A stretch of DNA of 64,000 nt from Osedax fenrisi (lineage: Eukaryota > Annelida > Polychaeta > Sabellida > Siboglinidae), in the NCBI GenBank assembly GCA_964019155.1, contig OZ025239.1, positions 99,118,434 through 99,182,433 on the forward strand, read 5' to 3'. Position numbers and translations under genes: made by a program. Positions within the stretch are counted from its first letter, which is position 1; each line of letters opens with the position of its first letter. This document shows positions 51,310 to 64,000 of this stretch, piece by piece. The notes under the pieces were generated by a model. That model was not told the origin of the DNA and did no database searches. It saw only the letters and a program-made list of their open reading frames with translations.

Positions 51310-51958
51310 GGGGACGTAACGGGATAGTTGCCTAGAACGGAGTAGTTGTCGTTTAGTTAACACTTGAAGGTGCTAAATAGATAAAAATGTCGATATAACA
51401 TATTTATATAATCAAAATGTCTATAATATAAAGTACATTTTTTTAAATAATTAATTTATTACTCTGATTTATTACGTAATCACTTTTGTTTGTAAAATTT
51501 TAACAAAAATATGATTATATATATATTTATACTTATTGATGTGTTTGTGTGTGTATATGATTTAATCATTGAATAAAATAAGGTGAGTATGTATCATAAA
51601 TATAATTATGTAATATTACATAATTAAAAAAATAAAAATCGAATACATTACGAGACACCTATTGCATATTCTGATACTAGCGACCACTACCTCTGACTTT
51701 CCTTATTTTAATGCTTTTTATGCCTTTTTTAATGCCTAATACATCGTTAATATTATTTAGTAATATATAAAAGTATTGTGGAATCACAGTATTCTAGAAC
51801 TATATAATATATAGATTATTTAAAAAAAATAAGATCTTAAAATTCAGTATTTATCGATATATTAGAAGTATGCTGAGGCATATCAATTATCGGTTACTAT
51901 AGTATACTATAGTGACCTATAATAAACTATAACGGAGTATATATACTCCGTTCCCTCC
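51310..51958. mobile_element. Possible TA-flanked short element in SP-4 intron 1
   Basis: The left end after TA reads GGGGACGTAACGGGATAGTT with a second word aacggagtagttg 15 bases on. The right side has aacggagtatatatactccg ttccctcc at about 51931-51958. The ends match only partly (GGGGACGTAACGG against GGAGGGAACGGAG), so the call is tentative. Confidence 0.45.
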
Positions 51959-52601
51959 ACTATATATAAGGTATTTATAGATGTAGGAACATATTTTTAT
52001 ATATATATATATTATATATGCTGTTAAAATGATGTGTAATACAATTATTAAAAATTAAGTAGGTCTAATATTATTGACATTTATTATATTTTCTTTATAT
52101 ATCATATATATATATATTATTTATTAGATAATTTAAGCCTTATTTATATAATATTCAATTCATAATTTTACTTTTTTTAAATGTGTAGAAACTTAATACC
52201 TACAATATCGTACATCTTTAATATAAATATAAATAAATTAAAGATTAGAATTCGTTATATTAATTTATACATTATAATAAGTGAATTACCTTATCATCCA
52301 TGGATAAGAATGGGGAATAGCTTCTTCTCCACCTACTATTTGACCCATTTCTTCATTATTAGTATTATTGATAAACTTTGGTTTTATTTTTGGAATTCCA
52401 CAATTGTCGTCTGCTGAACTTATAACAACCAAACATGCTAATAATTCTAGTATTATTGACTTTCTCATCTGTCAAATGAAATCGTAATTAATATTAAATA
52501 ATAGTGGCAGACGATATTAAACAGTTATTATATAAATATATATATAACAATGTGTAAAGTGTAATATATAAATAATAATATATTTATATAATACATGTAT
52601 C

Positions 52602-52607
<6 letters not shown>

Positions 52608-52658
<51 letters not shown>
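52608..52658. repeat. (TA)n microsatellite upstream of SP-4
   Basis: About 25 TA units between the ATG and the promoter block, in the inferred 5'UTR intron. Confidence 0.9.
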
Positions 52659-52663
<5 letters not shown>

Positions 52664-52674
52664 TATAGTTCAAA

Positions 52675-52790
52675 TAAAGTTATAATCCTAACTCTAGCTC
52701 ACTTCGTTATAAATGTGATTGTTAGATAAGATACAATGCTTTATATACAATAAAAATGGTTTATGATATGACGTACCTTATCATAATGTC
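52675..52790 (-). promoter_or_regulatory. SP-4 promoter block
   Basis: Read on the minus strand: TGTATATAAA at about 52748-52739, then AATCACATTTATAACGAAGT, GAGCTAGAGTTAGGATTATA. It is the closest match to the SP-2 block. TTTGACAG precedes the ATG at 52468, as in SP-2 and SP-3. Confidence 0.6.
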
Positions 52791-53057
52791 AACATGTATG
52801 CATGGAATGCGTCAACACATTAGCATTTAAATTTTAAATAAAAAATTGTTTTTATATTTATAGTATATTCATCGTTATAGTTCTATTGTTATATAACAAT
52901 TCACTATTTATATTATGATCGTTAATGCATCTAACCTATTAATCAATGAGTACATAGATTAAGTGACTTCGTATATTATATAAATGTATGGACCTCGTAT
53001 GAATAACTATCTACGTTTACGTAGGTTGACGTATATCATGCATGCTATAATAAAGAC

Positions 53058-53096
<39 letters not shown>

Positions 53097-53109
53097 AACG
53101 ATAAATTAT

Positions 53110-53440
53110 TCACCTGCACTATAATTCCATTATAAACCTTTAATTCTAGTTATTTTTTTGATTTAGAATTTCGAATATTATAGAGCATAACTTTGGTTTT
53201 TTTTACATTTAATGTTAATATATTACTAAATAGCCAGTGAGTTCAATTATAAAAGTCATCTTGTATATTAGTTATCAGAATATAAAAATATTTTCTACTG
53301 AAAATTAAATTTGTATCATTTGCAAAAATGATAGGTGTAGAATATTCAGTATATTAGGCATATCATTAATATATATTAGACAAAGTAATGGCCCTAAAAC
53401 TGAACCTTGCGGAACACCAAATGATACTAGATAACCGCAC
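53110..53440 (-). mobile_element. CR1-type LINE RT fragment
   Basis: The minus strand reads VSFGVPQGSVLGPLLCLIYI followed by NDMPNI at about 53430-53350, the RT motif before the catalytic YADD. The downstream part (53240-53110) matches 40430-40300 nearly base for base (ctttaattctagtt, agaatttcgaatattata, actttggttttttttacatt), so it belongs to the same family as the LINE at 39720-40860. Confidence 0.8.
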
Positions 53441-53692
53441 AATTACCAGGCACGTGATAACTCCGATAGAATTAGCTACCGCTGAATAACATGGATGGTC
53501 CACATTTTTAAATATCAAAAGTGATGCGAGAAATAAATAGGTACATAAAATAAATCAAACAAATTCAAATGTTCATATTGTTGACATTATTTAGTGACAT
53601 AATTGTCAACATCGTACGATCTTATTGTACAAACTTCTGCCCGAGCTTATGTATGGTGTCAATTTAGATTTTATAAAGTACATATATTATAT

Positions 53693-53737
<45 letters not shown>

Positions 53738-54029
53738 TTATATATATTTATATATATGGCTTATAAGTATATACTTTATCATTATCATGAGCATATTTTA
53801 ACATTTTTATTATAATTTAAATTATGAATTATTTTAATAAATTAATATATATAAACATAAAAATATACACAATAATTTATATCAACATAATTATTTTCTC
53901 ATATTTGCTTGCATTCAAAATATATATATTTTTATAACAGCGATCCTAATTTATGATATAATCTAAAGTTATGTGTTGATATAATATAAACGTATATATA
54001 CGTATATATATATATATATATATATAAAC

Positions 54030-54200
54030 TGGCTGTGTGGCATAGTCGGCTAAGGCGTTAGACATTATCTACACGTGTATCTACACGGAGTATACCGTAT
54101 AGTACACTCGTGTAGATAATAGTAAAATGATCTGAGAAATGTTATATTATTTTGAGTGAAGAAATACTATAATTCCTCCATAAAATAAGTATTGAACTCA
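54030..54200 (+). repeat. tRNA-like sequence with a foldback insertion
   Basis: ctgtgtggcatagtcggcta aggcgttagac (from 54031) has the A-box pattern TGGCATAGTCGG of a tRNA 5' half. It is followed at 54064-54120 by an inverted repeat with perfect 12-bp arms (ATTATCTACACG / CGTGTAGATAAT). A weak B-box-like ttgaactca lies near 54195. No complete cloverleaf can be drawn, so it is read as a tRNA-derived repeat or tRNA pseudogene, not a working tRNA gene. Confidence 0.55.
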
Positions 54201-55114
54201 GGGGAGGTAGTTCATTTATATTATGTTATCAATGGTGTGCATATTAAGGGGTATTCATTGTTCATTGTTTTTACATTATTTTACTTTAAAATATTAAAAA
54301 ATAATACATTATCTTTAAAATGATGCGTAATACATCGTTCAAGATAAATAAGAAGTGACTTAAGAAGTAACTATTCACTATTATCTATGCATTTTTAACT
54401 ACACATTATTGACTATGCATTATATACGTATATTATACGTATATACGCATATTATACCCATACACTCCGGTATAATATATAATATACATTATTATGTATT
54501 ATTTATTACACACTTTAGAAGCTTATATTGAAGCTCATTATATTTAAGATGTTGGAAGATTCCACCTATTGAACTTTTGGATATATCTTTATAAAATGTT
54601 CAGCGTTTATAAATAATATATATAGAATATGTTATATAGGTACTTTTGAAAATAATTCTATATTTCTTTGATATACTTATAATAAAAACCATACATTATG
54701 TTGTCAAAGTATGTCAAATAATGTAAACATATGGTTTTTATTATAAGTGTATCTAATAAATATAATTATTTTCAAAACTACCCATATAACATCTTCTATG
54801 TATTATTTATAAACTCTTTAAATTGTATCAATATTTATCGAATGATTCACACGGTGGAACATTGCAAACATCATAAATTATGTTACAGATATAGGCTTCA
54901 AAAGTTGTGTGTAAAATAAATATTACATGATAATGTTTATTGTATGTTGTAAGTAGTTGGTTTATAATGAACAGATAGGTACACATAATTACTCTTGAAT
55001 AAATACAATACACCATTTTAAAGATAATGAATATTTTTTAGTATTTTATATAAAATAGTTTAAAAAATGAACGATCATACGCATCACCCCTGATGTATAG
55101 TAATTATATTGTAC

Positions 55115-55120
<6 letters not shown>
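54200..55120. other. AT-rich spacer
   Basis: No recognisable gene. Related inverted stretches of the type accatatgg..ttattataagtgtat and aatatacttataataaaaacc (about 54668-54752) form a loose foldback. Confidence 0.35.

Positions 55121-55122
<2 letters not shown>

Positions 55123-55161
<39 letters not shown>
55123..55161. repeat. (TA)n microsatellite
   Basis: About 19 TA units on the left edge of the GC-rich island. Confidence 0.9.
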
Positions 55162-55164
<3 letters not shown>

Positions 55165-55175
55165 GTCTATGAATA

Positions 55176-55450
55176 ATGATATCGACTTGGTGGTTATGGA
55201 GCGGGTGTGATGTGCGATTAATGGTGCGCACACCTTTACCGCGTCAACGGCGAGGTTGTCGTCTCATATATTATGAATCCTGTTCGCACATCCTTTCTGA
55301 GCTTTCATTAGACGTACGAACCACTGGATCAGGCAGTGATATTCGTGTAGCATACGGTTGGTCAGGTGAACATCTTGACAATCAGTTGATACAGTGCATA
55401 GGTATGACAGTGTCCTAACGATATTTCCAGATATCCAATTTTTCATTCCG
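55176..55450. other. GC-rich island, unidentified
   Basis: Base composition is clearly unlike the surroundings (gcgcacacctttaccgcgtc, aacggcgaggttgtcgtctc). Open frames run on both strands (80 codons plus, 74 codons minus), and neither peptide is recognised. A cellular exon, a fragment of another transposon, or transferred DNA are all possible. Confidence 0.4.
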
Positions 55451-55779
55451 TATATAATAAACCTATATATGTATAAATATAAATACATATACTATATAAA
55501 CGTGTAATTTAAACTGGTGGAATACTATTCTATAAATATATTCTTTAAATGCCTGTTGTCTAGAAATATGATTTACCAAAGTGTCAATTTTCGATGACAT
55601 ATTTGTACTAAAATGTACATTCATATATATATATACATGATGATGATAACAATGTTGTTAAGCACTGGAATAAGATGTCGGAGACGTGGATCGTGCACAA
55701 TAATGAAATAATATAAAGAAATAATAAAATAAACACATATAAATAATACATGTACACATGTAAACTGTATTTATTAACT

Positions 55780-56045
55780 GAATGTGTGGATCAGTTGGCT
55801 AATTCTTCAGACACACAAGCAGTAGCACCATTACAATATGTCTTAAAATAATATTTAGAAGTGCTCTTATATAATTGTGTATACATAAATGATTATCTAT
55901 CGTTAAAAACATGGATGGATTAACATGAGAACGGCTTCGAAGGGACATTAGAGTCATATTGTTATAAGTGAAAACTTCATCTAAGTTCCTGGAAAGGAAA
56001 GGACTCCACCAAATAATAATAACAATAACAATAACAATAATACGT
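55780..56045 (+). mobile_element. tRNA-derived SINE, copy 4
   Basis: The head tgtgtggatcagttggctaa keeps a good A-box (TGGATCAGTTGG), while the B-box is deleted after aagcagtagcacc. The body (aataatatttagaagtgctc, ACGGCTTCGAAGGGACATTA, GTTATAAGTGAAAAC, GGAAAGGACTCCACC) and the (AACAAT)n tail match copies 2 and 3. Together with the copy at 44443 the two promoter boxes define the SINE head. Confidence 0.85.
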
Positions 56046-56436
56046 AATACACAATACATATACTGGAACAACTATGAGATTATTGCTTTGAGGTATCGAG
56101 TAGGGAGTGCATTTGGTTAATTCAGTGATACATTAATGCAGTAGTGGGACGCACTTAATGACCTAGATAGATTATATGAAGTAGTTACAAAGTTACTAAC
56201 ATATCTGTATTTAGTGCAAATTCGCGATAACAAAGTAAGGAAGTATTATAATGAAGGATGGATGATAACTTCTAAATAGATAAGTAATATAATTAGTGAT
56301 GACTGCATATAGTGAGTTATGTATAATTAATAGGGTGTGGATTTTATATATTTCATTGAATGGATACCATATTAGAGCTCTCTGCTGCTAGTATACTGTT
56401 AAAAATGATGGTTTTCTAGACTGATATTTACTGCAG

Positions 56437-56695
56437 AAAACCATCGAAAGGGTATTTAAAAAAAATATTTATTTAAAACCCTCTAAATGGTATTCTGTGA
56501 AACCGACTGTATAAAACCCTCTAAATGGTATTATAAATTTCTACGGTGGAAAACCATATAAATGGTATTCTAAATTTCTACTGCAGAAAACCATATAACT
56601 GGTATTCTTAATTTCTACTGTGGAAAACCATCTAAATGGTATTCTTAAATCCGATAATAGAAAACCCTTAATTTGGTATTCTAAAAAGTTCATAT
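56437..56695. repeat. 37-38-bp minisatellite with a palindrome in each unit
   Basis: About seven units start near 56437, 56475, 56513, 56550, 56587, 56624 and 56661. The consensus contains aaaaccatctaaatggtatt followed by ctaaatttctactgtgg. The ACCAT..ATGGT core is an inverted repeat, kept or co-varied (ACCCT/AAATGG) between units. Confidence 0.85.
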
Positions 56696-56759
56696 AGATG
56701 GAAATTAGCAGATTTTTATATGGAATACATATGTTTTCTGAAACATAGCCGGACATAAC

Positions 56760-56793
56760 ATATAACCTAGGTGTTAGTAGATGAAGATGAACC

Positions 56794-56824
<31 letters not shown>

Positions 56825-57216
56825 ATAATAATATAATAATAATCATAGTTTAGACATTAGATGAACGAAAAACCAGAGTTTATCAAGTCGTTCACACAAT
56901 TTAATTGTGGGGGGGGGGGTATCAGATATTAAATTAAAATAATATTAAATAAAATATTGAATTATAAAATTTCTATAAAGGATATTTGTAATACAATAAG
57001 CATAACAAAATATACCTCGAATACGTTATACCGATTGCTAATGAAATTCGATAAAGGTGTATCAACTTTACTGATTTGGGGTTTCTATAGCAAATGCCTT
57101 AATGAACTTACTTTCGCTAAGAGTAAGAGAACTGTAAATAATTACCTCCTCACAACAATTACATCTTCGTCCCGACAATAACCATTACCGGTCATACAAA
57201 GAATCAAAACAATGAA
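56760..57216. other. Spacer with a short open frame
   Basis: Contains a (TA)n tract, a run of ten or more G near 56909, and a 74-codon plus frame at 56957-57181 (KCLNELTFAKSKRTVNN...) that I do not recognise. It has a slightly higher GC content than its flanks. Not called as a gene. Confidence 0.35.
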
Positions 57217-57273
57217 CTCGAGAACATAAAGAATGAAGTGACCACTTCGTTCTCTATAGCATATATGCTCGAG
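57217..57273. repeat. Foldback (GAGAACGAAGTGA type), copy 2
   Basis: Inner arms AGAATGAAGTG / CACTTCGTTCT (one mismatch) meet at a 2-base centre. Outer CTCGAG hexamers bound it at 57217 and 57268. The arm words match those of the foldback at 47207. Confidence 0.75.
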
Positions 57274-57599
57274 AATATCTTATATTAAATATTAAAAATA
57301 ATATATATAGACGTCCTTGATAGATAATAATACTGATAGAATGTTAAATAAAATTTAAATAAAGTTGAATATGTAAACAATTAAGTATATAAAATATGTA
57401 AAATTTAAAACAAATAAAATTGCAAAAAATCCCACAATCATTCTCATCGTGCATTTAAAATAAATAATTGTATAATATTTAACCTAGCAAAATTTAAACC
57501 AATAAAATTAAAAATTGTATAACAAATTAAAATATTAAAAAAAACTATATAAATAAATACTGATAAATACTGATAATATAAGGTAGCCAATACATTAAT

Positions 57600-57792
57600 T
57601 AATATATCACATACTACAATAATTCAAATAGAAAATAGAAAATAGAAAATTAATATTAATAAATCGATATAATAAATGACTTGAAAATTATTTTAAAATT
57701 ATTCATTTTAGTAATATTTCTTATTATTTATGGTAATCTGTTCCACAACATTGTACCTGTATTTGATAAACAAAATGATTTTCGGACAGTTC
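57600..57792 (-). mobile_element. LINE ORF2 C-terminal fragment
   Basis: The minus strand reads VRKSFCLSNTGTMLWNRLP, stop, IIRNITKMNNFKIIFKSF, the terminal WN.LP..I...FK region of a CR1-like ORF2. It abuts the triplet array on its 5' side, so the neighbouring LINE may have inserted into this one. Confidence 0.65.
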
Positions 57793-60900
<3,108 letters not shown>

Positions 60901-63900
60901 AATGTAAATGTAAATGTAAATAGTTTATTATACACTGCATTAATGTTTTATAAACATTCTTAGAGTGTGAACGAATAAATTAAACAGAACAAATATTACT
61001 AATTGTTTTTAGCATTTAAAAACATAACATGATAAATATATACATACATATATGTGTATATAAATATATAAACGTATATAAATAAATATACACAAATATA
61101 CAGATACATACAATACTTTCGTATATGTTATAAACTTTAGAATATTATTATACAATTATTACAATCAATAGTTATTTAATATATAACGATGTAAATGTTT
61201 CTTGAACGTATAATGGTTAATCATATTCTTAATGTTGGATGGAAGTTTGTTCCAAAGGTAAGGGGCATACCACCGATAAGATAGCTCGCCATATATTGAA
61301 GAATTAATTTTAGGTAGTTCAAGGTTAATTGTAGAATTAGATCTCAATTGCGAGTTATTAATAGATAACTGTAGCATATTATATATATACATAGGTTTCT
61401 TAAATACTATAGCTTTATGCGTTATAGTGAGTATTTTATATATAATAGATTGCTTAGTATTATGCCAATTGATTTTAGAACGAAGTTCAGAAATACTTAT
61501 AGAATAATCAGTATAAGGAATTTTAAATATAATTCGAATGCACCTATTTATAATGGAATCACATTTTTTTAGTAATGTAGTATTAATTTTATAAAGAAAA
61601 GAGTTGCAGTAATTTAGTTTAGAAATAATTAGTGAAGTAGATAATATTTTAGCTGTATTTAGTGAAATGAAAGGGCGAATTTTTTTTAAATTGTAAACAT
61701 TATATGATGCAGACTTAAGTATATCTTTTACATGTATTTCAGTCGATAGATCTTGTGAAATAGTTATTCCAAGATACTTTGTACTAGTAATAGGAGTAAT
61801 ATTATCTGTACCGATATAGATATTTGGAAATGCAGTGCGAGTTCTAGAAATATTAATTAGTTTAGTTTTATTTGAATTTATTAGTAAGTTATTATTAGTA
61901 AGCCAGTTAGTAGTAGAATTAATACAGTCTTGAAAATAATTATTTTGTGTAGAGTTAGTTGCAAATGTGTGTAATACAATATCATCTGCATATATATTAT
62001 ATTTTAGTAAAGTATATGATTGGAGTAATTTTGATAAAGGTCGTAGATATATAGAAAATAGAATTGGAGAAACCTGTGGGACAGAAGAACCATATTGACA
62101 GAACCTTGTGGGACACCGAAATTTAGTGGATAGGGTTGAGAAAATGAAGAATTAATTTTAACAGAGTATGTTCTAGTAGTAATGAAAGATTTAAACCAAT
62201 TGAAAGCAGTTCCAGTAATACCAATATTGGAAAGTCTAGATAGTAATATAGTAAAGTCAATGGTATCAAATGCAGCAGTCATATCAATAAATAATAATTG
62301 CAAAGATTTGTGGTTGTCAAGTAAATGGTGAAGGCTATCAGTAAGTGCAATAATGGAAGTTTCAGTACTATGATGTTTACGGTATGCACTCTGGTAATTA
62401 TCAAATAAATCATTATAGTCAAGATAAGATATGAGCTGTTTATAGATAACTTTTTCTAGAATCTTTGAGAGTAATGGTAATTGAGATAGAGGTCGATAAT
62501 TAGATAAAATAGAATCATCTAAAGATGCATTTTTTAAAATGGGAGTTATTATAGCATGTGTTAATTCAGGTGGTATAATGCCAGTAGTTAGTGAAATATT
62601 AATAATTTTATGATATAGAGGTGTTAAAGTGTTAATAATTTTTTTAGTAATAGAGAGAGGTAATGGATCATTTGGTGAAGTACATTTGGCGGTAATTATC
62701 AAATTATATATTTCAGTATGTGTTGGAGTTATGAAATTATTAAAATTATTATTGGGAAATGAACATGTATCAAAACAATTTATATTGATAGATTTATTTA
62801 CAGATTTACTTTTCGAGATATTATCACATATGTTGGAAATTTTATTATCAAAGAAATTTGAGAATTTATTAACTAGTAGATTATTTTTTTGAGGAGGAAA
62901 AGTTTTTCTTTTGTTCCTTCCCATTAATTGATTAGTAAGTTTAAAAAGTTTTTTAGAATCATTTTTATATAAATTAATTTTATTATTATAGTACATTGTT
63001 TTTTGAGATTTCATTTGTTTACGGTATTGAGATCTAGCAAATAAGAAATTATCATGATTAATTGTATTTTTATTTTTATTATATATTTTGTTTAATATGT
63101 TAGTATTTTTTTTATAAGTATGACATATATGATTAAACCATGGTGTTATAGAGTATATTTTAATTGTTCGGTTATTAAGTGGTGCATATGTGTCTAGAAG
63201 ATTAGAAAGTGTATTATTAAGTGCAGTTATAGTAAAATTATTTATGTCAAGATTAGATAGAATATCAAGAGAAAATTTAGTTAAGTCTATATTACGTAAA
63301 TGTCGATAGGATAATAATTTAGAACTTATATATTTTTTTATATTTAATGTACATTTAATAGCATAATGATCAGTTAATAGTGTAGAATTAGTTGGTTGTT
63401 TAGCTAATAGAATAGAATTATTATGAGTAAAAATAAGATCGAGTACATTTCCAGAAATATGTGTAGTTTCAGTAACATGTTGAGATAAACATAATTCATT
63501 ACAGATATCTTTGAATTTATTATGGGGATATGATGTAGAATTAAAATGAAAATTAAAGTCACCAAGAATTATAAGGAAAGGGCTAATGTGTTGATGTATT
63601 AGATCCGAAAATTCTTTAAAAAATATTATATGGTTATTATTTGGAGGTCTATATATAGTGAGAACAGTTATTATTTGAGATTGGGATGTTTTAAATTTTA
63701 CAAGAAGTACATCACATAGAGTCATATTAATTCGAATTTGAGAAAGTATAGTATAGTTATTATTTAAAAGTAAAGCAACACCACCACCATTTCTACCATC
63801 ACATCTAGGACTATGTATAAAATTAAAATGTAATGGTTCAAAATAAGAAGGAGTAACATCATCTAATATATGGAGCCAAGTTTCTGTGAGTGCGATTATT

Positions 63901-64000
63901 GATGATTTAGATTCTATTATATATTGTGTGATGATATCAATATTAGCAACTAGTGACCGACAATTAATGAGGGAAGTAATGTTTTCATTGCTACATACCG
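60901..64000 (-). mobile_element. Nearly intact LINE (endonuclease + RT), cut by the right edge
   Basis: One frame is open from 64000 to 62004 and, after a 26-nt insertion at 62072-62097, resumes and stays open to the stop at about 61165. That gives some 930 residues in all. Order: ALTETWLH, GRNGGGVALLLNNN, TIYRPPNNN, LIILGDFNFHFNS, LLTDHYAI (endonuclease); NYRPLSQLPLLSKILEK, LFIDMTAAFDTIDF, FGVPQGS (RT). Past the insertion come SPILFSIYL, IYADDIVLHTF (catalytic YADD), STKYLGITIS, and the C-terminus SYRWYAPYLWNKLPSNIKN. The insertion lies between PQGS and SPILF and shifts the frame by two. The 3'UTR is 61164-60921, with AATAAACTATTTAC then ATTTAC repeats leading into the triplet array. CR1/L2-like by motifs. 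Confidence 0.9.

Larger units (their letters stand above)
48866..52468 (-). pseudogene. SP-4: trypsin-like protease with frameshifted exon 5 and Arg193
   Basis: Minus-strand exons: 52468-52290, 51178-51104, 50991-50866, 50435-50293, 50196-50010, 49066-48866 (stop TAA). Exon 1 encodes signal peptide, CGIPK and GQIVGGEEAIPHSYPW. His57 is in TAAHV, where Cys58 becomes Val after splicing (CAT GT|gttagt + C). Asp102 is in HNDIALI, Asp189 in GGVDTCQ, and Ser195 in RDSGGPL. Exon 6 starts CGA where SP-3 has GGA, so oxyanion Gly193 is Arg. Exon 5 is 187 nt against 188 in SP-3: one base is missing just after its acceptor, and the only frame encoding the conserved part has a TAA four codons upstream of GAACAC, with no later AG able to rescue it. 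If the base is an assembly error, the protein would be complete and probably active. Otherwise it is truncated before Ser195. Cys42 would be unpaired. Confidence 0.85.

Noticed and set aside
54031..54064. A functional tRNA gene
   Set aside because: Only the A-box half is tRNA-like. No matching acceptor stem or B-box in the right place.
62629..62892. 87-codon plus-strand frame
   Set aside because: It lies opposite the open LINE frame on the minus strand.

Overview
This window is eukaryotic nuclear DNA, very rich in A+T. It has intron-split genes, long (TA)n tracts, and relics of LINEs, a SINE, hAT elements and a Ty3/gypsy element. The genes present are secreted trypsin-like proteases of the insect kind: a short signal peptide, a CG-x-P light chain and an IVGG chymotrypsin fold. 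An insect is the best guess. The extreme AT content and repeat mix would suit a small parasitoid wasp, but that is only inference. Everything here was read by eye, with no database search.

The only cellular genes I can support form a tandem serine-protease family, called SP-1 to SP-4 here. SP-1 (6042-6205, minus) is an orphan, broken exon 1. SP-2 (8456-14364, minus) keeps all six exons but has lost the active-site His and Ser, the S1 Asp and a splice donor. SP-3 (24315-28634, plus) is intact: six exons encode a 300-residue secreted trypsin-like zymogen. SP-4 (48866-52468, minus) keeps the catalytic triad but carries Gly193 to Arg, a lost Cys58 and a one-base deletion in exon 5. The three minus-strand copies share a conserved TATA-containing upstream block. 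All copies except SP-1 have ...GACAG directly before the ATG, which suggests a 5'UTR intron.

The rest is mostly mobile DNA. From left to right: a CR1-type LINE relic (1-1432); a decayed Ty3/gypsy element (about 2220-5040); the SP-1/SP-2 block; an RTE-type LINE relic (16100-17890); hAT-like and TA-flanked short elements (15345-21322); SP-3 with a SINE in intron 3; TA-flanked 953-bp elements (29157 and 37004) around a 2.9-kb hAT relic (30465-33400); a field of CR1-type LINE fragments (33720-46830), one hit by a SINE; SP-4; and finally a nearly intact LINE (60901-64000) whose 3' tail runs into 1,036 uninterrupted GTA triplets (57793-60900).

The most unusual features are: (i) a set of TA-flanked short elements that share GGGGA-rAG ends but carry different internal 'words' repeated in both orientations; (ii) the 3.1-kb pure triplet array at a LINE tail; (iii) the active-site replacements and non-tryptic (Gln) activation site in the protease family; and (iv) several short perfect foldback insertions, one type present twice.
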